Source of the DNA: Bathynomus jamesi
Lineage: Eukaryota; Arthropoda; Malacostraca; Isopoda; Cirolanidae
Assembly: GCA_023014485.1 (NCBI GenBank)
Contig: JAJOZX010002356.1
Location: forward strand, 496,001 to 560,000
Direction: 5' to 3'
Length of the DNA: 64,000 nucleotides
Shown here: piece by piece, positions 41,901-53,300 of the stretch
Layout of the letters: the number at the start of each line of letters is the position of its first letter
Position numbering within the stretch: position 1 is the first letter of the stretch
Notes under the pieces: generated by a model
What the model was told of the DNA's origin: nothing
Databases searched by the model: none
What the model saw: only the letters and a program-made list of their open reading frames with translations
Made by a program: the position numbers and the translations under genes

Positions 41901-43339
41901 TTTCATACGAGGATTTCAAAATATTTAAGAAAAATAAATTTATAAGCCCACCTTGGAGGTTTGTCATGCAGAAATAGCAATCTGTCACGTGATCCTTTCC
42001 TTCTCTCCAAATCATGGGAATTTCAAAAGGCAAAGATTTCGCTCTGCCTTTGCTCCATCTTCTCAAATTTTCAATGCACGTCTTGCAGCACATATGAGGG
42101 GCGAAATTTTTGTCCTGGTCCCCTAGCTTAATTCCAAAGTATGCTCTATACATTGTTTTCACAAATTTAGTGATTTGGGACTGGTTATTTGGCATGGTAA
42201 CCGTCCCACATATGTAGCAGAATCTATTGGGATCATTTTTACACGCTCTATTCATTATGAAATATTTTATCTATATGCCTGAAAAGTAAAAAAAGATATT
42301 ATACAAGTGAAACAAGTGATGATAGATGTTACTGTTCCAATTCCGCTTTGACAAAATCACGAAAAATTCTATTTTACTTATGAGGCCATAGCCGGATAAC
42401 CTGAGCTGATTGAGAAAAATGGATTGCAGATTCGAAATCAGCAGGAAAAACTCTATAAGAATCACTTACAAAACCCTTGACAGCAAAATTGATGCATACC
42501 AGTGTAATAAATATAAGTGGAATATTTACGGTGATTTAAAAGTTATAGGCCTTCTCCTTGGAATGCAGCAAGGGTACACAAAATGTTGCTGCTTTTTATG
42601 CGAGTGGGACACTCGCGCTAGAGACCGCCATTTTGTCTGTAAAGACTGGCGTGCCAGGATGAGTTTTGTTCCAGGACAGATAAATATTTCCAATGAGCCT
42701 TTAGTAGATCCAAGAAAGTGTTATTGCCACCACTTCTCATCAAACTGGGCTTGATGAAAAATTTTGTGAAAGCTATGGACAAGAACAGTGAGGCGTTTAT
42801 TTATTTGAGGAATATATTTCCAAGGTTAAGCGAAGCTAAAATCAGAGAAAGAATTTTTGTTGGCCCACAAATAAGGGAGGTCATGAAGGATAGCAATTTT
42901 AACAGCAAATTAAATGAGGTAGAAAAAGCAGCATGGGTGGCGTTCAAATCGGTTTGTTCAAACTTCCTTGATAAAGTCAGGTCTGACGATTATGTTACTG
43001 TGGTGAATGAGATGTTAAGGTGCTATAAATCTATGGGTTGTAATATGTCCTTGAAGGTGCATTTCCTTGACTTTCATTTAGATTACTTTTCAACCAATTT
43101 GGGCACCGTTAGCGACGAGCACGGCGAAAAATTCCATCAGGAGATAGCCATTATGGAAAAGTGGTTGCAGGGAAGGTGGAATTCCAATATATTGGCTGAA
43201 TATTGCTGGTTTCTCACTAAGAAAACTCCCGAGAGTATGAACAAACGAAAAACATCAGCAAAAAAATTTTAATTGTTGTTCTGATCTTGTAATAATTATG
43301 TTGAGGTATTCAATATATTCTAATCTGTATATCTGGAAC

Positions 43340-46220
43340 GCAGACCCAGGATGCGGGGTTCGATCTACTACCGCCCATTCGAGATGTTTTGTGTCTTTGT
43401 CTGGTTCACTTTTTTTAAACTTCTGCAACATTCGTGGCCTTTTCTCAAATTTTCAATCTACTGAACACCAACTCTCCTCCTCCAAACCTCTTCTTCTTTT
43501 CCTCACTGGAACTCAGGTGTCTGGGAAGACTGACAGCAACCCTTTTTCTGTACCCTCTCACTTTCTCTATACTCAATTTCACTCCAAAATTGAATGTTGC
43601 GTATAAGTACGCAGTGACCTAACTTGTTCTCGTATTCCCGAACTCGAATCTTCGAATTCTATACCCTCTGACTATAGCTTACATGCCAATCTCAAACTAA
43701 ATACATCTGCGCTGTTTACCTTTCTCCTAAATCTACTCACTATCCAAAATTCTTTGACTACCTTACTTCCAAAGTAGAATACATTCTTTCCCGCTCTCAC
43801 TTTGCTGAAATAAACATTTTAGGAAATTAAGGTTCACCACTACCTTTGGCTTTCCTCTCATTTTATTAATATCCCTGGTGAACTAGCTTACAACTTTTCT
43901 ATCCTGACTGACCAGCCATGAGTGGATCCTAGGGTCTTTGTTGGTCTGAAACATTATAACCTAGAGCAGATTGTACAGCGCCCTACTCGTATCCCCGATC
44001 GTCTTGGAAATAAGCCCAACATTCTGGATTTATTTCATACCTCTCATCCTTCTTATTACTCTGTGAAACTTTTTCTCCGTTGGGCTACTCCGACCACAAT
44101 CTTCTGTCTGTTTCCTGTCCTACCGCTCCAATTCGGCCTTTGGATTTTCCCAAGGGCCGGCGCCTTTGACATTTTGGCGCCGCTGATTGGGAGGGTCACA
44201 GGCAGTACTTCTGTTATTTCGCATGGAATGATTACTGCTTCCGTGGCCGGGCCCTCGGAGAGTGCTGAGCGCATCACAAAGATGATTCTTTCGGGCATGG
44301 AGGCGTACATTCCATATTCTATTCCTACTAGTACTACGAATACAAAAAAAAACTTGGTTTAACTTCACTTGTTCTAATGCTATGCACAACAGAGAGGAGG
44401 TTTTCAGAAGGCGCCCGTCGCTATCAAACTCCTGACTCTCTCTCGGCTTATATTTGTGGCCGGAATCATGCAAAAATCTGTTCTTCGACTCCCCAAAAAT
44501 TCCTTCATCCGACTAAAATATGGAAACCTACCCGATTCTAATTTTTCCCGCTCTTTCTTGCATCTAGCTAAGAACCTCTTGAGCAACTTTACTTCCTCTT
44601 CTTTCCCTCCTCTTTTCTATTCCGACGTCTCAGTTGCTGTCTATTCTCCTGACAAAGCTGAACTCTTCGCTGAAAGTTTCGTCTCCAACTCAACCCTGGA
44701 CGATTCCGGTGCTGTTCCCCCATCTCCTTCCCCCTCTGACCTTATGTCTGAAATTAGAATCTCTTCTGAAGATGTTTTTTTCTGCCCTGTCTGAGCTCAA
44801 CTATAGGAAAGTGTACGATCATGACGGTGTTCTTCCTGTTGTTCATAAGAAATGTGTTTCTGTGCTGACACCCTGCTTAGGCAAACTCTTTCGTCTTTGT
44901 CTCTCATCTGGTACTTTATCTTCCTGTTGAAAGTTCGCTTTCATTCAGCCTGTCCCAAACAAGGGTGATCGCTCTCAACCCTCGAACTATCGTCAGATTG
45001 CTTTGATTTTTTTATCTTTCTAAAGTTTTTGAATCTATCCTTAATAAGAAGATTCTTAAACACCTCTTCTCACAATCTTCTTTCAGATTGTCAGTATGGG
45101 CTCCACAAGGGACGCTCTACTGACGATCTTCTTGCATATCTCTCTGACTCTTAGTCATCCTCTTTTCGGGATTTTGGTGAAACTTTTGGTATTGCGCTAG
45201 ACATTTCAAAAGCTTTTGATGGAGTCTGGCATAAATCTTTAATTTCGAGACTGCCCTCGTTCGGTTTCTATCCTTCTATCTGTGCCTTCATCTTTAATTT
45301 CCTTTCTGGTCGATCTATAGCTGCGGTTGTAGGTGGCCACTGTTCTTCTCCTAAAGCTATCAACAGTGGTGTTCCTCAGGGTACTGTCCTGTCACCCACT
45401 CGTTTACTTTTATTTATTAATGATCTTTTAATTCTCACTTCCTATCCTATTCATTCCTATGCCGATGATTCCACTCTTCATTTCTCCACCGGCTTCCCAA
45501 AGCGTCCCTCTCAACACTCACTCCATCTGTCTCCTCGTCACAATTTTCCACATGACTATCCCCTTACCTTCAACAACACACAACTCAGTCCTTCCTCTTC
45601 TCTTAACATTCATGGCGTTTCCCTTTTTCGTAATATTTCTTAGAAAGATCACATATACTCTCTTTCCAAAACAGCTCCAAAGAGGTTAGGTGTGCTGTAC
45701 CGCCTCCGCAGTCTCTTCACCCCTGCTCTGTTGCTGTCTCTGTACACGGGTTTTGTCAGCCCCTGTATGAAGTATGCTTCGCATGTATGGGGCTGGCTCA
45801 AGGGCCTTTCGTCTCATCATTTCCATGCCTCTTACTGACTGTCTTCAATCTCTCTCTCTCTTCGCCGCAGTGTTGCCTCACTCTCTCTATACTATCGCTA
45901 TTATAAGGGACACTGCTCTTCTGAACTCTGTAACTGCATACCTCCTCTTTTAAGGAGAACTCGCAACATCAGACTTTCTGTCCCACTCTCTAACGCAAGT
46001 GTTAATAGGTATTTCCAGGCTTTCATCTATTCAACCGGTTAACTCTGAGCAATCTTTCTCAATCCATCTTTCCCCTGTCTATGACCGCCAATCTTTCAAA
46101 CGCGGAGTGTCTAGGCATCTCGAAAACCCTGGACCTTGATTTTGACTGTTTTCTTCTTCTGTGGGGGGAGGGGGCACTTTAGTGGGCGTTCGTCCTTGGC
46201 CCCGCCTTCCTGCATAAAAA
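43340..46220 (+). mobile_element. LINE remnant, nearly full span, heavily mutated
   Basis: Same family as the 14.5- and 27.2-kb LINEs. In order: 'GSLFLNFCNIRGLFSNFQST' (EN start), 'LLLFLTGTQVSGKTD', '[20 protein letters not shown]', '[14 protein letters not shown]' (degraded SDH region), the linker 'GGV' to 'KICSSTPQKF', RT pieces with a degraded F..DD ('HSYADDST' frame near 45462), 'KEVRCAVPPPQSLH', and a 3' end with TTAGTGGGCGTTCGTCC then CTGCATAAAAAAATT at 46170-46220. Dozens of frame breaks. Confidence 0.75.
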
Positions 46221-46229
46221 AATTAACCC

Positions 46230-47440
46230 TTTTCTGTATTGTCAACTTCAAGTAAAGTACTTGAAAAAATCGTGCACCATAAACTTACTAAATTCCTTAT
46301 CAAATACAGATATTTTAACTAAAACACAACTTGAGTTTAGAAGTGGACAAACAACGGAAGGTGCCATAAACTTGCTATTAGAAAATGTGTATCAGATCTT
46401 AACCAGCAAAAAACACTGCCCTGATCTTCCTTGATTTCTCAAAAGCATTTGGTACAAATTCGCATGAAATCTTATTGAATAACCTTCACATATATGGAAT
46501 AAAAGCCAATAGCGTTTATTGGTTGTTTAAATCATATCTGTAAAATCGCTATCAGCACATCAGATTAAAAGACAATTTATCCAACAAGGCGATGCTAACT
46601 TGTGGATTCCTACAAGGAACTATTCTTGGCTCATTACTCTTTCTAATTCACGTCAACGATTCTCATCTTTCTATCATCTTAAACTGCGTACAATACGCAC
46701 ATGATACCACACTTACTTCTTCTTCTCATCACTTTTTCCCACACAAACTTTCTATTAATGAAACGAACAGGCAAGTAGAAAACGTGTATAAATGGATATG
46801 TGCTAATAAACTTTTATTGAACCTGACAAAGTCATCTCATATGATTACCACTACAAAACATATTACATGAACTGTCAAATAAAAATTGGGAATGCTACTC
46901 TTCCCAGAGCAAATGAGGTTAAAGTACTTGGTATTAATTTAGACGAAAACTAAATTTCAAAAGTCATCTACAACATATCAAATCCAAAATATCAAGATTT
47001 CTCTTCATATTATTTAAATTGAAAACGACCTTTCCTCAAAACGCACTCCTTACCCTATATTATTCTTTCATTCATCCACATTTATTATATTGCATTACAA
47101 CATGAGGTAGCTCAAAGAAATATATAAAACATCCTTTGGAAGGAATTCCTAAAAAATGTTTGCGCACTCTCGCAAATAATGACAACAGACAAAGTCACAC
47201 TTCCCAATGTTTAAAGAGCTAAATATTTTAAAACTAAATGACTTATGCAGATTCAATGTTCCTGTCAATGTGCTCAAAGTTGTCAACAAAAATCAACATA
47301 CATCACCCATTCGAAGAGTAATCACCCCCCCCCCCAAATCAAATACACCATCGTTATAACACCAGACTGTCCAGTGATTTTATACACAAACCTAACTATA
47401 CAATAGAAACTGCAAGAAATGTACTCTTTTAAAGGAGCAG
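46230..47440 (+). mobile_element. LINE RT remnant, another family
   Basis: Plus-strand pieces: 'STSSKVLEKIVHHKL' (RT2), 'TTEGAINLLL' and 'ISQKHL' (RT3), 'LTCGFLQGTILGSLLFLIHV' (RT4 'PQGT.LGPLLF'), 'CVQYAHDTTLTSSS' (catalytic Y/FADD degraded to AHD), and 'VKVLGINLDEN' late. It ends where the mariner at 47441 starts, which may have truncated or entered it. Confidence 0.65.
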
Positions 47441-48735
47441 ATAAAAGCATTCGAAAGAGAACATTTTAAAGTTTTAATTTATTCCACATGTGTTCAAAGT
47501 GACGTCCCTGGACATTCTTACATTTCACACAACGGGAAAGGAAGTTATTTATTACATTTTCCAAAACGCTGCATTCAATGGACTGTACACTCTCTACCAC
47601 CGCTTGCTTTAATTCTTCGATAGAGGATGGCTCTTGCCTGAATACTTTGTCCTTGACAAATCCCCAGAGAAAAAAGTCCAAAGGTGATAGATCGGGAGAT
47701 CTTGCGGGCCAGGGAAACTGCGAGCGATGAGAAATGAATCTTTGTTCAAAAAATCTTGTTAAACATTCCAGTGATTGCCTAGTTGTGTGGGCTGTTGCTC
47801 CGTCTTGCTGAAACCACTTGTTACTGCAGTTTTCTTGTTCAAAAACAGTGTTCAGCATTTCTACATATCTTTCTGAAGTTACTGAAAGCGGTCTCCTTGT
47901 CTCTGGGTCCTCAAAAAAGTAAGGACCATAAACCTTGCTGCTACTCAAACCACACCAGACAGTAACTTTTGGTGAATGCAGAGGTTTCTCCAAGTGTATA
48001 TTTGGCTTGTTTTGTGACCAACACCGGTAATTCTGTCTGTTGATGAACCCATTGAGATAGATGTGGCATTCATCACTGAATATTATGTCACTTAATCTTA
48101 TCTGGTTTTGTTCAATTATTGTTTCAATGCGTTCACAAAACATCAAACGACGCTGGTAGTCTTGTTCGCTAAGCTGTTGCAAACACATAATTTTGAATGA
48201 CTTCATTCTCAAATCCAACGTGATTATTTTCCGAATGCTCTCCCGTTTGATTCCTGTCACAGCTGATAGTCGTCTCAGATTTCTTGTTGTCCGTTTCAAG
48301 CTGATTTGCGACTGAATCAATGTTTTCAGCGGTTCGCACACCTTTGCTGCGCCCAGAGTTGCCTTTATGCATGTTCTTGATTGAGCCGTGATGTTTCCAT
48401 TTTGCGAAAATCCTGCGAATCGTTTTAGGATCTGTGGTCCTTTGCTGACCGTATTGTCGTCTGAAAGACCGTTGGGTGGCAACTACCGAGCCATGTTTGA
48501 TCATCTCTTCTGCGATGAAAACACGTTGCATGTCCGACAAATAACCCATGATTGTGGTGGATAAAACTGTCATTTTTTTATAAGTACTGATTTCGTATCC
48601 AGGATATCGAAAAAATTAAATAAAACTTTTAAATATTCTTTTTCGAAAGCTTTTTATTTCATTTGTGAAGCTGCAATAATGACTGAGTAATAAGCGATTA
48701 AAAACAGGGACAATTTTTGTGGTCACACGGTATAA
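47441..48735 (-). mobile_element. DD41D mariner copy, minus strand
   Basis: Subterminal inverted repeats: AAAAGCATTCGAAAGAGAAC at 47443 and the inverse of 48615-48656 (AAAAAGCTTTCGAAAAAGAA), continuing through TTTAAAGTTTTAATTT. On the right the sequence goes on to GTGGTCACACGG at about 48731, with no partner on the left, so the left tip may be lost. The transposase lies between. Confidence 0.65.
47466..48573 (-). pseudogene. DD41D transposase with one frameshift
   Basis: Starts at 48573 or the inner ATG ('MGYLSDMQRVFIAEEMIKHG'). A basic HTH segment 'TIRRIFAKWKHHGSIKN' precedes a frameshift at about 48290-48330; the rest (to 47466) is open: 'TTRNLRRLSAVTGIKRES', first Asp 'IIFSDECHIYLNG', second Asp 'WFQQDGATAH', third Asp '[14 protein letters not shown]', end 'GRHFEHMW'. 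Spacing between second and third Asp is 41 residues. With its single frameshift this is one of the better-preserved transposases here. Confidence 0.8.
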
Positions 48736-48739
48736 GTTC

Positions 48740-49205
48740 ACTACTGCCATTTTTACCATAGTAATCAATTTCGTAATCAACTATTTAAAATATGTTAATT
48801 TCATTAATCACCTTTAATTTCATAATCTATTCTTTTTCTCTATTTTTTATGAGGCATCATTTATTTTCTAGTCATTATACAATAAATCATTTAATCTAAA
48901 ATTATGTAACATTTTGTAAACTTTGAATAAAGTAAACAGTTCAGTTTCACAATTATTTATGTCATTATTAATTGTAAAAGTATTGTATTTATTTTATCAG
49001 TAGAAGTTATTCACTATTGAATATTTACTCTTATTATTGTTATTATCTTTTGTTGTCACTCTTACTATTACTTGCCGCTATCACTATTTTATGGAATAAA
49101 TAATCTAAATGATATTAATTATGCCTTAAAAGCCTCCATGCTGCCAAAGTCATATTCGGATGAGAGTAGAATATAAAACTTGGCCTCTTAAGTACTGAAC
49201 TCTTC

Positions 49206-49239
<34 letters not shown>

Positions 49240-49240
49240 A
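48740..49240. other. AT-rich stretch and (TA)n
   Basis: No gene seen. (TA)n at about 49209-49238. Confidence 0.5.
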
Positions 49241-49476
49241 ATTTACCAAATGCCATATTTCTTTTTCATTTCGTTTAGAATAGTGAGCAGAATTCCTCTC
49301 CTTTGCTTCTTTGATTCGTAGAAATGTGGCGGAGCCTGCAAGCAAAGACAATATATATACACACCTGAGTGTGTGTATATATATTATATATATATATGAG
49401 AATTATTTTACGAAAGTAACACGTGAGTAATATTTATGATGAAAATAACCACAAAGGAAAAGGGAAACACAGAATG

Positions 49477-49516
49477 GTGCTCAAGCGCTTTCGTCTAATG
49501 ACATCCTCAGGAACAC
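49477..49516 (-). ncRNA. Hammerhead ribozyme (PLE terminal), intact core
   Basis: Minus strand: stem I GUGUUC, core CUGAGGA (CUGANGA consensus), one unpaired U, stem II GUC/GAC with AUUA loop, core GAAA, minimal stem III A-GC/GC-U, scissile U, stem I GAGCAC. Stem I pairs 6/6 with one G-U. The architecture equals that of the 10.3-kb hammerhead though the stems differ in sequence, so pairing is conserved by compensation. Confidence 0.8.
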
Positions 49517-49614
49517 TGAAATAAATAACAAGTTCGAGACTATACATAGGTCATAAAAAAATTAAATAGAAAAATAAAAATTGTAGGAGGAACATTCAAA
49601 TTTATAAGGAAAAG

Positions 49615-50151
49615 CTACCAGAGTTTTAGAACTTTGTCCCCCTTGTCTAAATCCGTTCTGAACGAATTCAAAACAACAGGATCAAGCGAAAAAAAGTCCT
49701 GGCTAATGTTAAAATTATTTGGAAGTTGAATAATGGCAGACTCAAGAATATTTCTATTAACAATGTTGCTTGAGTGAAACAAAATTGGAGCATTATTCCA
49801 ATCAATACAGTAGGATAACTCTGAAAAATGGACGAAAACGGCACTGGACGACTGTCCCGTTCTAACGGAATATTGAGGGTGTTTCACACGCGTGTGCAAA
49901 TCATTTTCCATCTGTCCAATGTAAAAGGAATCACATTGTTTACAACCAATTTTATAGATAAATCCTGAATTATTGGTACGACTATTTTTTACTATGATAT
50001 TTTTCACAATATTGTCATATGACAAAGTGCGAGGCTTATTATTCACATGATAGAAAATTCGTTTTGCCTTGTTAAGACAAGATTCGAAAAAAGCAGATGG
50101 GTAACACGAGTCACTTCCAATACTGTTGATTTTTTCTAATTCGGAATCCAT
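49615..50151 (-). pseudogene. PLE C-terminal region with GIY-YIG endonuclease
   Basis: 178 residues, open. 'CLNKAKRIFYHVNNKPRTLS' is the PLE linker; the endonuclease block is 'SGFIYKIGCKQCDSFYIGQ', followed by 'TRVKHPQYSVRTGQSSSAVF' and 'NIVNRNILESAII'. The usual TG after 'YIGQ' reads 'MEN', so a conserved Thr-Gly is lost. The RT is absent. Confidence 0.7.
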
Positions 50152-50355
50152 GTAACTCCGGACTGGTGATCCTAAGAGCGCGGAGAAACCTTGAAGAAAA
50201 TATGGCTTTCTTGACCATTCTTGAATTCGTTCAGAACGGATTTAGACAAGAGGGGCAAACTGCTAAAACTCTGGTAGCTTTTCCCTATAAATTTGTATGC
50301 TCCTCCTACGATTTTTATTTTTTTTTTATCTATATTTTTTTTATGACCTATACAT

Positions 50356-53300
50356 TAGTACGGGTTGATATTTTGTATTCAAAAGTGACACATTGGTGGG
50401 GTTTCGTATGAGTCACAGTAGTCACCCAGTAAAATATTTCGCGTATCCTAAGTCTCCTACCCCCAGCACAAATTTTCGGTTTTTAGTTTCAATTTGCCAA
50501 AATGTACATTTTTTAGTAAAAACTCAGATAAAAATTGTTTCAGTTGTATTAAACTCATGTTTCTTATTTTTTTATTCAAACTCCAAGAAAATGACATTTT
50601 TACGTGTTTTTGTGTATAACTAGTTATTAAGATAAAAAATAAGGAACAAATTAATGAATTATTTACATAACATTTTTGAGAAATTAAACAACAGAACTTG
50701 TGTTCTACAAGAAAAAGAAAAACATTACCTAATGAAGTGCTCTTTTGCACGATGCATAAACGTAATCTATTTTGAAAGTAACACTGCATGTTTATTTATT
50801 CCACTGTCCTTTCCATTCAAATTTAGGTAATCTTTGCCGTGATTCCAGTAGGTTAAGAGTATATTTCTGGCGATTTTCGTAGCCAATTCGTACATCAGAT
50901 GCATTCGTGACTAGATTCACAGCGCTTTCTACTCCTTGGCTGTGACAAGGAAAGGCTGGTATTTTGAGTGGTTCTTGTCTTGTTAGCAAAAGTTCTTTAT
51001 TGCTAAAGTTTCTCAGAAGTGGAGGTGGATAAATTATTACCTCTTTCTGCCAATCAATCATTTCAATGTAGTCTGAAGAATCAAAATTAAGAGTTCGAGG
51101 TAGGTCAAAGTTTCTTGATCCAGAAAATGTAGTTCTTGAGAGAATGATTCTCTGGATTGCAACCTCTCTAACTTCTCTTCTTGAGTCTGTTATCATAGAT
51201 AGTAGAATATTTTCGGGGTTCGCAAAGTGAGAGTTATTCTGAAACACCGGTTCCATAATCAATCTGTATTTCTCCTTCAAGTCGCGCAGCAGATACCCTA
51301 AGTGCCAAAAGTTAGATGATCCGTCAGATGCCAGTGGATGTGACTTAACCCAAAACCATCCTGGAGCGTAAGATAGCATAATAATTTCTACTAGATCTTT
51401 GAGATCTTGGGTTGGATTTGGTGTTGACACATATAGTCTAAGAATTCTATTTGTTCTAGTTAGCCAACGAGCATGATGAAGTGTACCAGGAGATCTTTCT
51501 GCGAGATCTTTGGAGACATTTCCAGATTGAAGCTAGGCACATATTGTAGAGATACTTTTGGTCACTGCTTAAAGCATTAACAACATCAGATGGAATTTGA
51601 TGAATGTTTCCTTTAACAGGCGAAAAAGCAACCACTTCCAGTTTTGTTAGATCAGTTTTCAATTTATTTCCAATTGAACCCTTGAAAGTACTTGGGCTGT
51701 TGTTTTTCCATCTATTGCCTCGTAGACGTGCCTGAATGGTAGTTCGTTCATATGAAGAAGGCATACCAGCTACTGAACAGACCTGTTCAGATAGATTACA
51801 ACAAGCTTTATTACTCCACCGATTCATCCAGTGTTCACAGCAGTGCCATCACATAGTAAAACTTTTAGAGTGTCTGAACTTTCGGATCCACTATTACAGT
51901 AATCAGCTCTTCTGCTACACAACGAGCATTTCCATGATCAGGTGTTACATGATCTATATAGATATTTCCAGGCTCTTTAACAATGACGTAGTGCTCTTCT
52001 TTGATCTTGCCTGCTTTGGTTAATGTGTCATCTCTTCTCCCATCAAAGCCAATGCATTCTATTCCTATATTCTCCCATTTAACCCTGGTTCTCAATTTTT
52101 TACCTACTCGTGCTCTTTCTCTCTCCAGCTTCTTTCTATCAATCATGTTGCCCTGATCCAGGATTCCCATAGCTTTTAAAGCAGCATTAACAATTGCTGC
52201 TGCTGCTGCCCTGCAACTCACTCTGTAACGATCTGCGGTCACTGCCAACTCTTCATAGGTATATCTGTTCTGCTCATTCTCTATTAACTCTATATCAGGC
52301 ACAAAGTCTTCATCCTCTTGGTCGGTCTCTACCTCCATGCTCTCAGCACTGGCTGCATCCTGTGATTCCTGTGATGTTGAAGAGACAACTCTGATAGCTT
52401 CAGTCAATTCTGCTTGTGATCTCATTCGGCGTTCGTGTTCTTTTTGAGCTCTAGCAATAGACCTTTTCCTCATCAAAACAGCTTTTCTATCAATTGGCCC
52501 CAGTTGGTTTAATCTTTGTTTTTGTCCTACAAAAAATCCCACTCAGTAATTGTTATTTTATCCTTGCACCGGCAGGCATTTCTATCAATCCCTTTATCGT
52601 AGCAATCACAGGTACATACATCAAACAGAGCATCATACTCGGAAGTTTTTTGTTCAAATCTCTCATCTCTTTGGTTTATAGGAACCTTGTTCAACTTTGA
52701 GGCTGCTTCTATCACTAACAAATTTCTGAAAGATTCCACGAGTACTTATTGTAGGAAAAGAGAACTTTCTCCATATGGTTTCAGCGTCTATTGCAACTAT
52801 GTTACAACATTCATTAAAAGTAATCGATTTATTTGATTCAGCCTCTTCGCGTCGTCGCACAAAGTTGTAGTGCCTCATAACATCTGCTTTTGTTGATGTC
52901 ATAGCTGCTGGAAACTCGGGAGGATGTTCAAAGGTTTCATTTGACGACTTTTTTCTTGTTATCATGATTAATTTGACTTAATAACCAATAATTTAACTTA
53001 AAAACCAATAGTTTGAATCAGTAACCAATAATCAATAATAATTTCACTTAATCAATAATCTGAAACAATAATAAAATATAATTTTTTGCAAAAAGTACTA
53101 AAAAAAATTAGGATTGACAAACTTTTTTGCACATTTGTGAAATTTGGCCACAAAGTGGCCAATCTGACAACCCTGCATAAAACCAAAAAAGTATCCATAA
53201 ATAAAGAGGGTACTCATTTGATTTAAATAAGGGCAAATAAGTCTTCTAACTTATTTTTAACATATCTTAAATTGATGTTCAGAATAGGTTCAAAGCTTAT

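Larger units (their letters stand above)
39978..42255 (-). pseudogene. Unassigned family, copy C, most complete gene structure
   Basis: Exon 1 (42255-41952): 'FCYICG', 'MCCKTC', 'DCYFC' and 'GIKLGDQDKNFAPHMCC'. Intron 41951-41546 (AAG|GTGGGC to TTTCAG). Exon 2 (41545-40900): 'VYPDIPSAMRPVPHGPG', a frameshift near 41375, 'RPLNQAKLNDLTRDLGLSKL', 'SEWRVFIDSSKRSLKAVLL', 'VPVAHSVQL' and 'WRICGDLK'. Intron 40899-40719 (AAG|GTAATA to TTTCAG). Exon 3 (40718-39978): 'IVAFVLGMQGGYTKYPC', 'CFLCKWDSRADEKHY', 'LLPPLHIKLGLMKNFIKSMN' and 'SEEQGERFHQDIKIMEERY'. AATAAA lies just after the stop. Apart from one frameshift the gene looks complete, about 640 residues. Function unknown; a DDE-type transposase is one reading, from position of FID, CGD and E.GE and from the inverted ends around it. 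Confidence 0.75.
38976..42460. mobile_element. Insert in copy B+D carrying copy C, with divergent inverted ends
   Basis: The right end, read inward on the minus strand (from about 42460), is TTATAGAGTTTTTCCTGCTG then ATTTCGAATC and CTCAATCAGCTCAGGTT. At 39740-39812, plus strand, is TTATATAATTCGACCATGCT then GAATTCGAAAAT and CTCAATCAGGTCAGGTT, an inverted match of about 75 bp. A weaker match (TTAATATGAGTTTTATCCCA) lies at 38988. Copy C lies between these ends. Either 39740 is the true left end and 38976-39735 is a later addition, or the element has repeated termini. No clean target duplication was found. Confidence 0.55.
38131..43272 (+). pseudogene. Unassigned family, copy B+D, split by a 3.5-kb insert
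   Basis: The N-terminal half (38131-38970) has 'FCYVC', then a frameshift and TAA near 38230, 'GDQDRSWAPHICCNSC', 'PFAVPMVWRKPKDHVSDC' and 'YFC', and decays after 'LITQAELNDLV' to end around 'NGNTYPSVAITHAVH'. The C-terminal half (42465-43272) starts exactly where the family continues: 'YKTLDSKIDAYQCNKYKW', 'YGDLKVIGLLLGMQQGYTK', 'CFLCEWDTRA', a frameshift at about 42718, 'IKLGLMKNFVKAMDKNSEAF', and 'DEHGEKFHQEIAIMEKWL'. Neither half overlaps the other, so they are one copy interrupted between 'HAVH' and 'YKTL'. The intron present in copy A after 'PPK' is absent here. Confidence 0.7.
49425..50160 (-). mobile_element. Penelope-like element 3' part, minus copy
   Basis: A GIY-YIG ORF followed on the minus strand by a 3' terminal region with a hammerhead, ending beside (TA)n at about 49376-49400. 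Much of the same 3' sequence recurs in plus orientation from about 50205 on, making an inverted pair. Confidence 0.75.

Noticed and set aside
50792..52965. An integrated viral gene, since related proteins are sometimes annotated with virus-derived names
   Set aside because: The open frames lie in a transposon-like insert with transposase-type motifs. No viral structural or replication gene is recognisable nearby.
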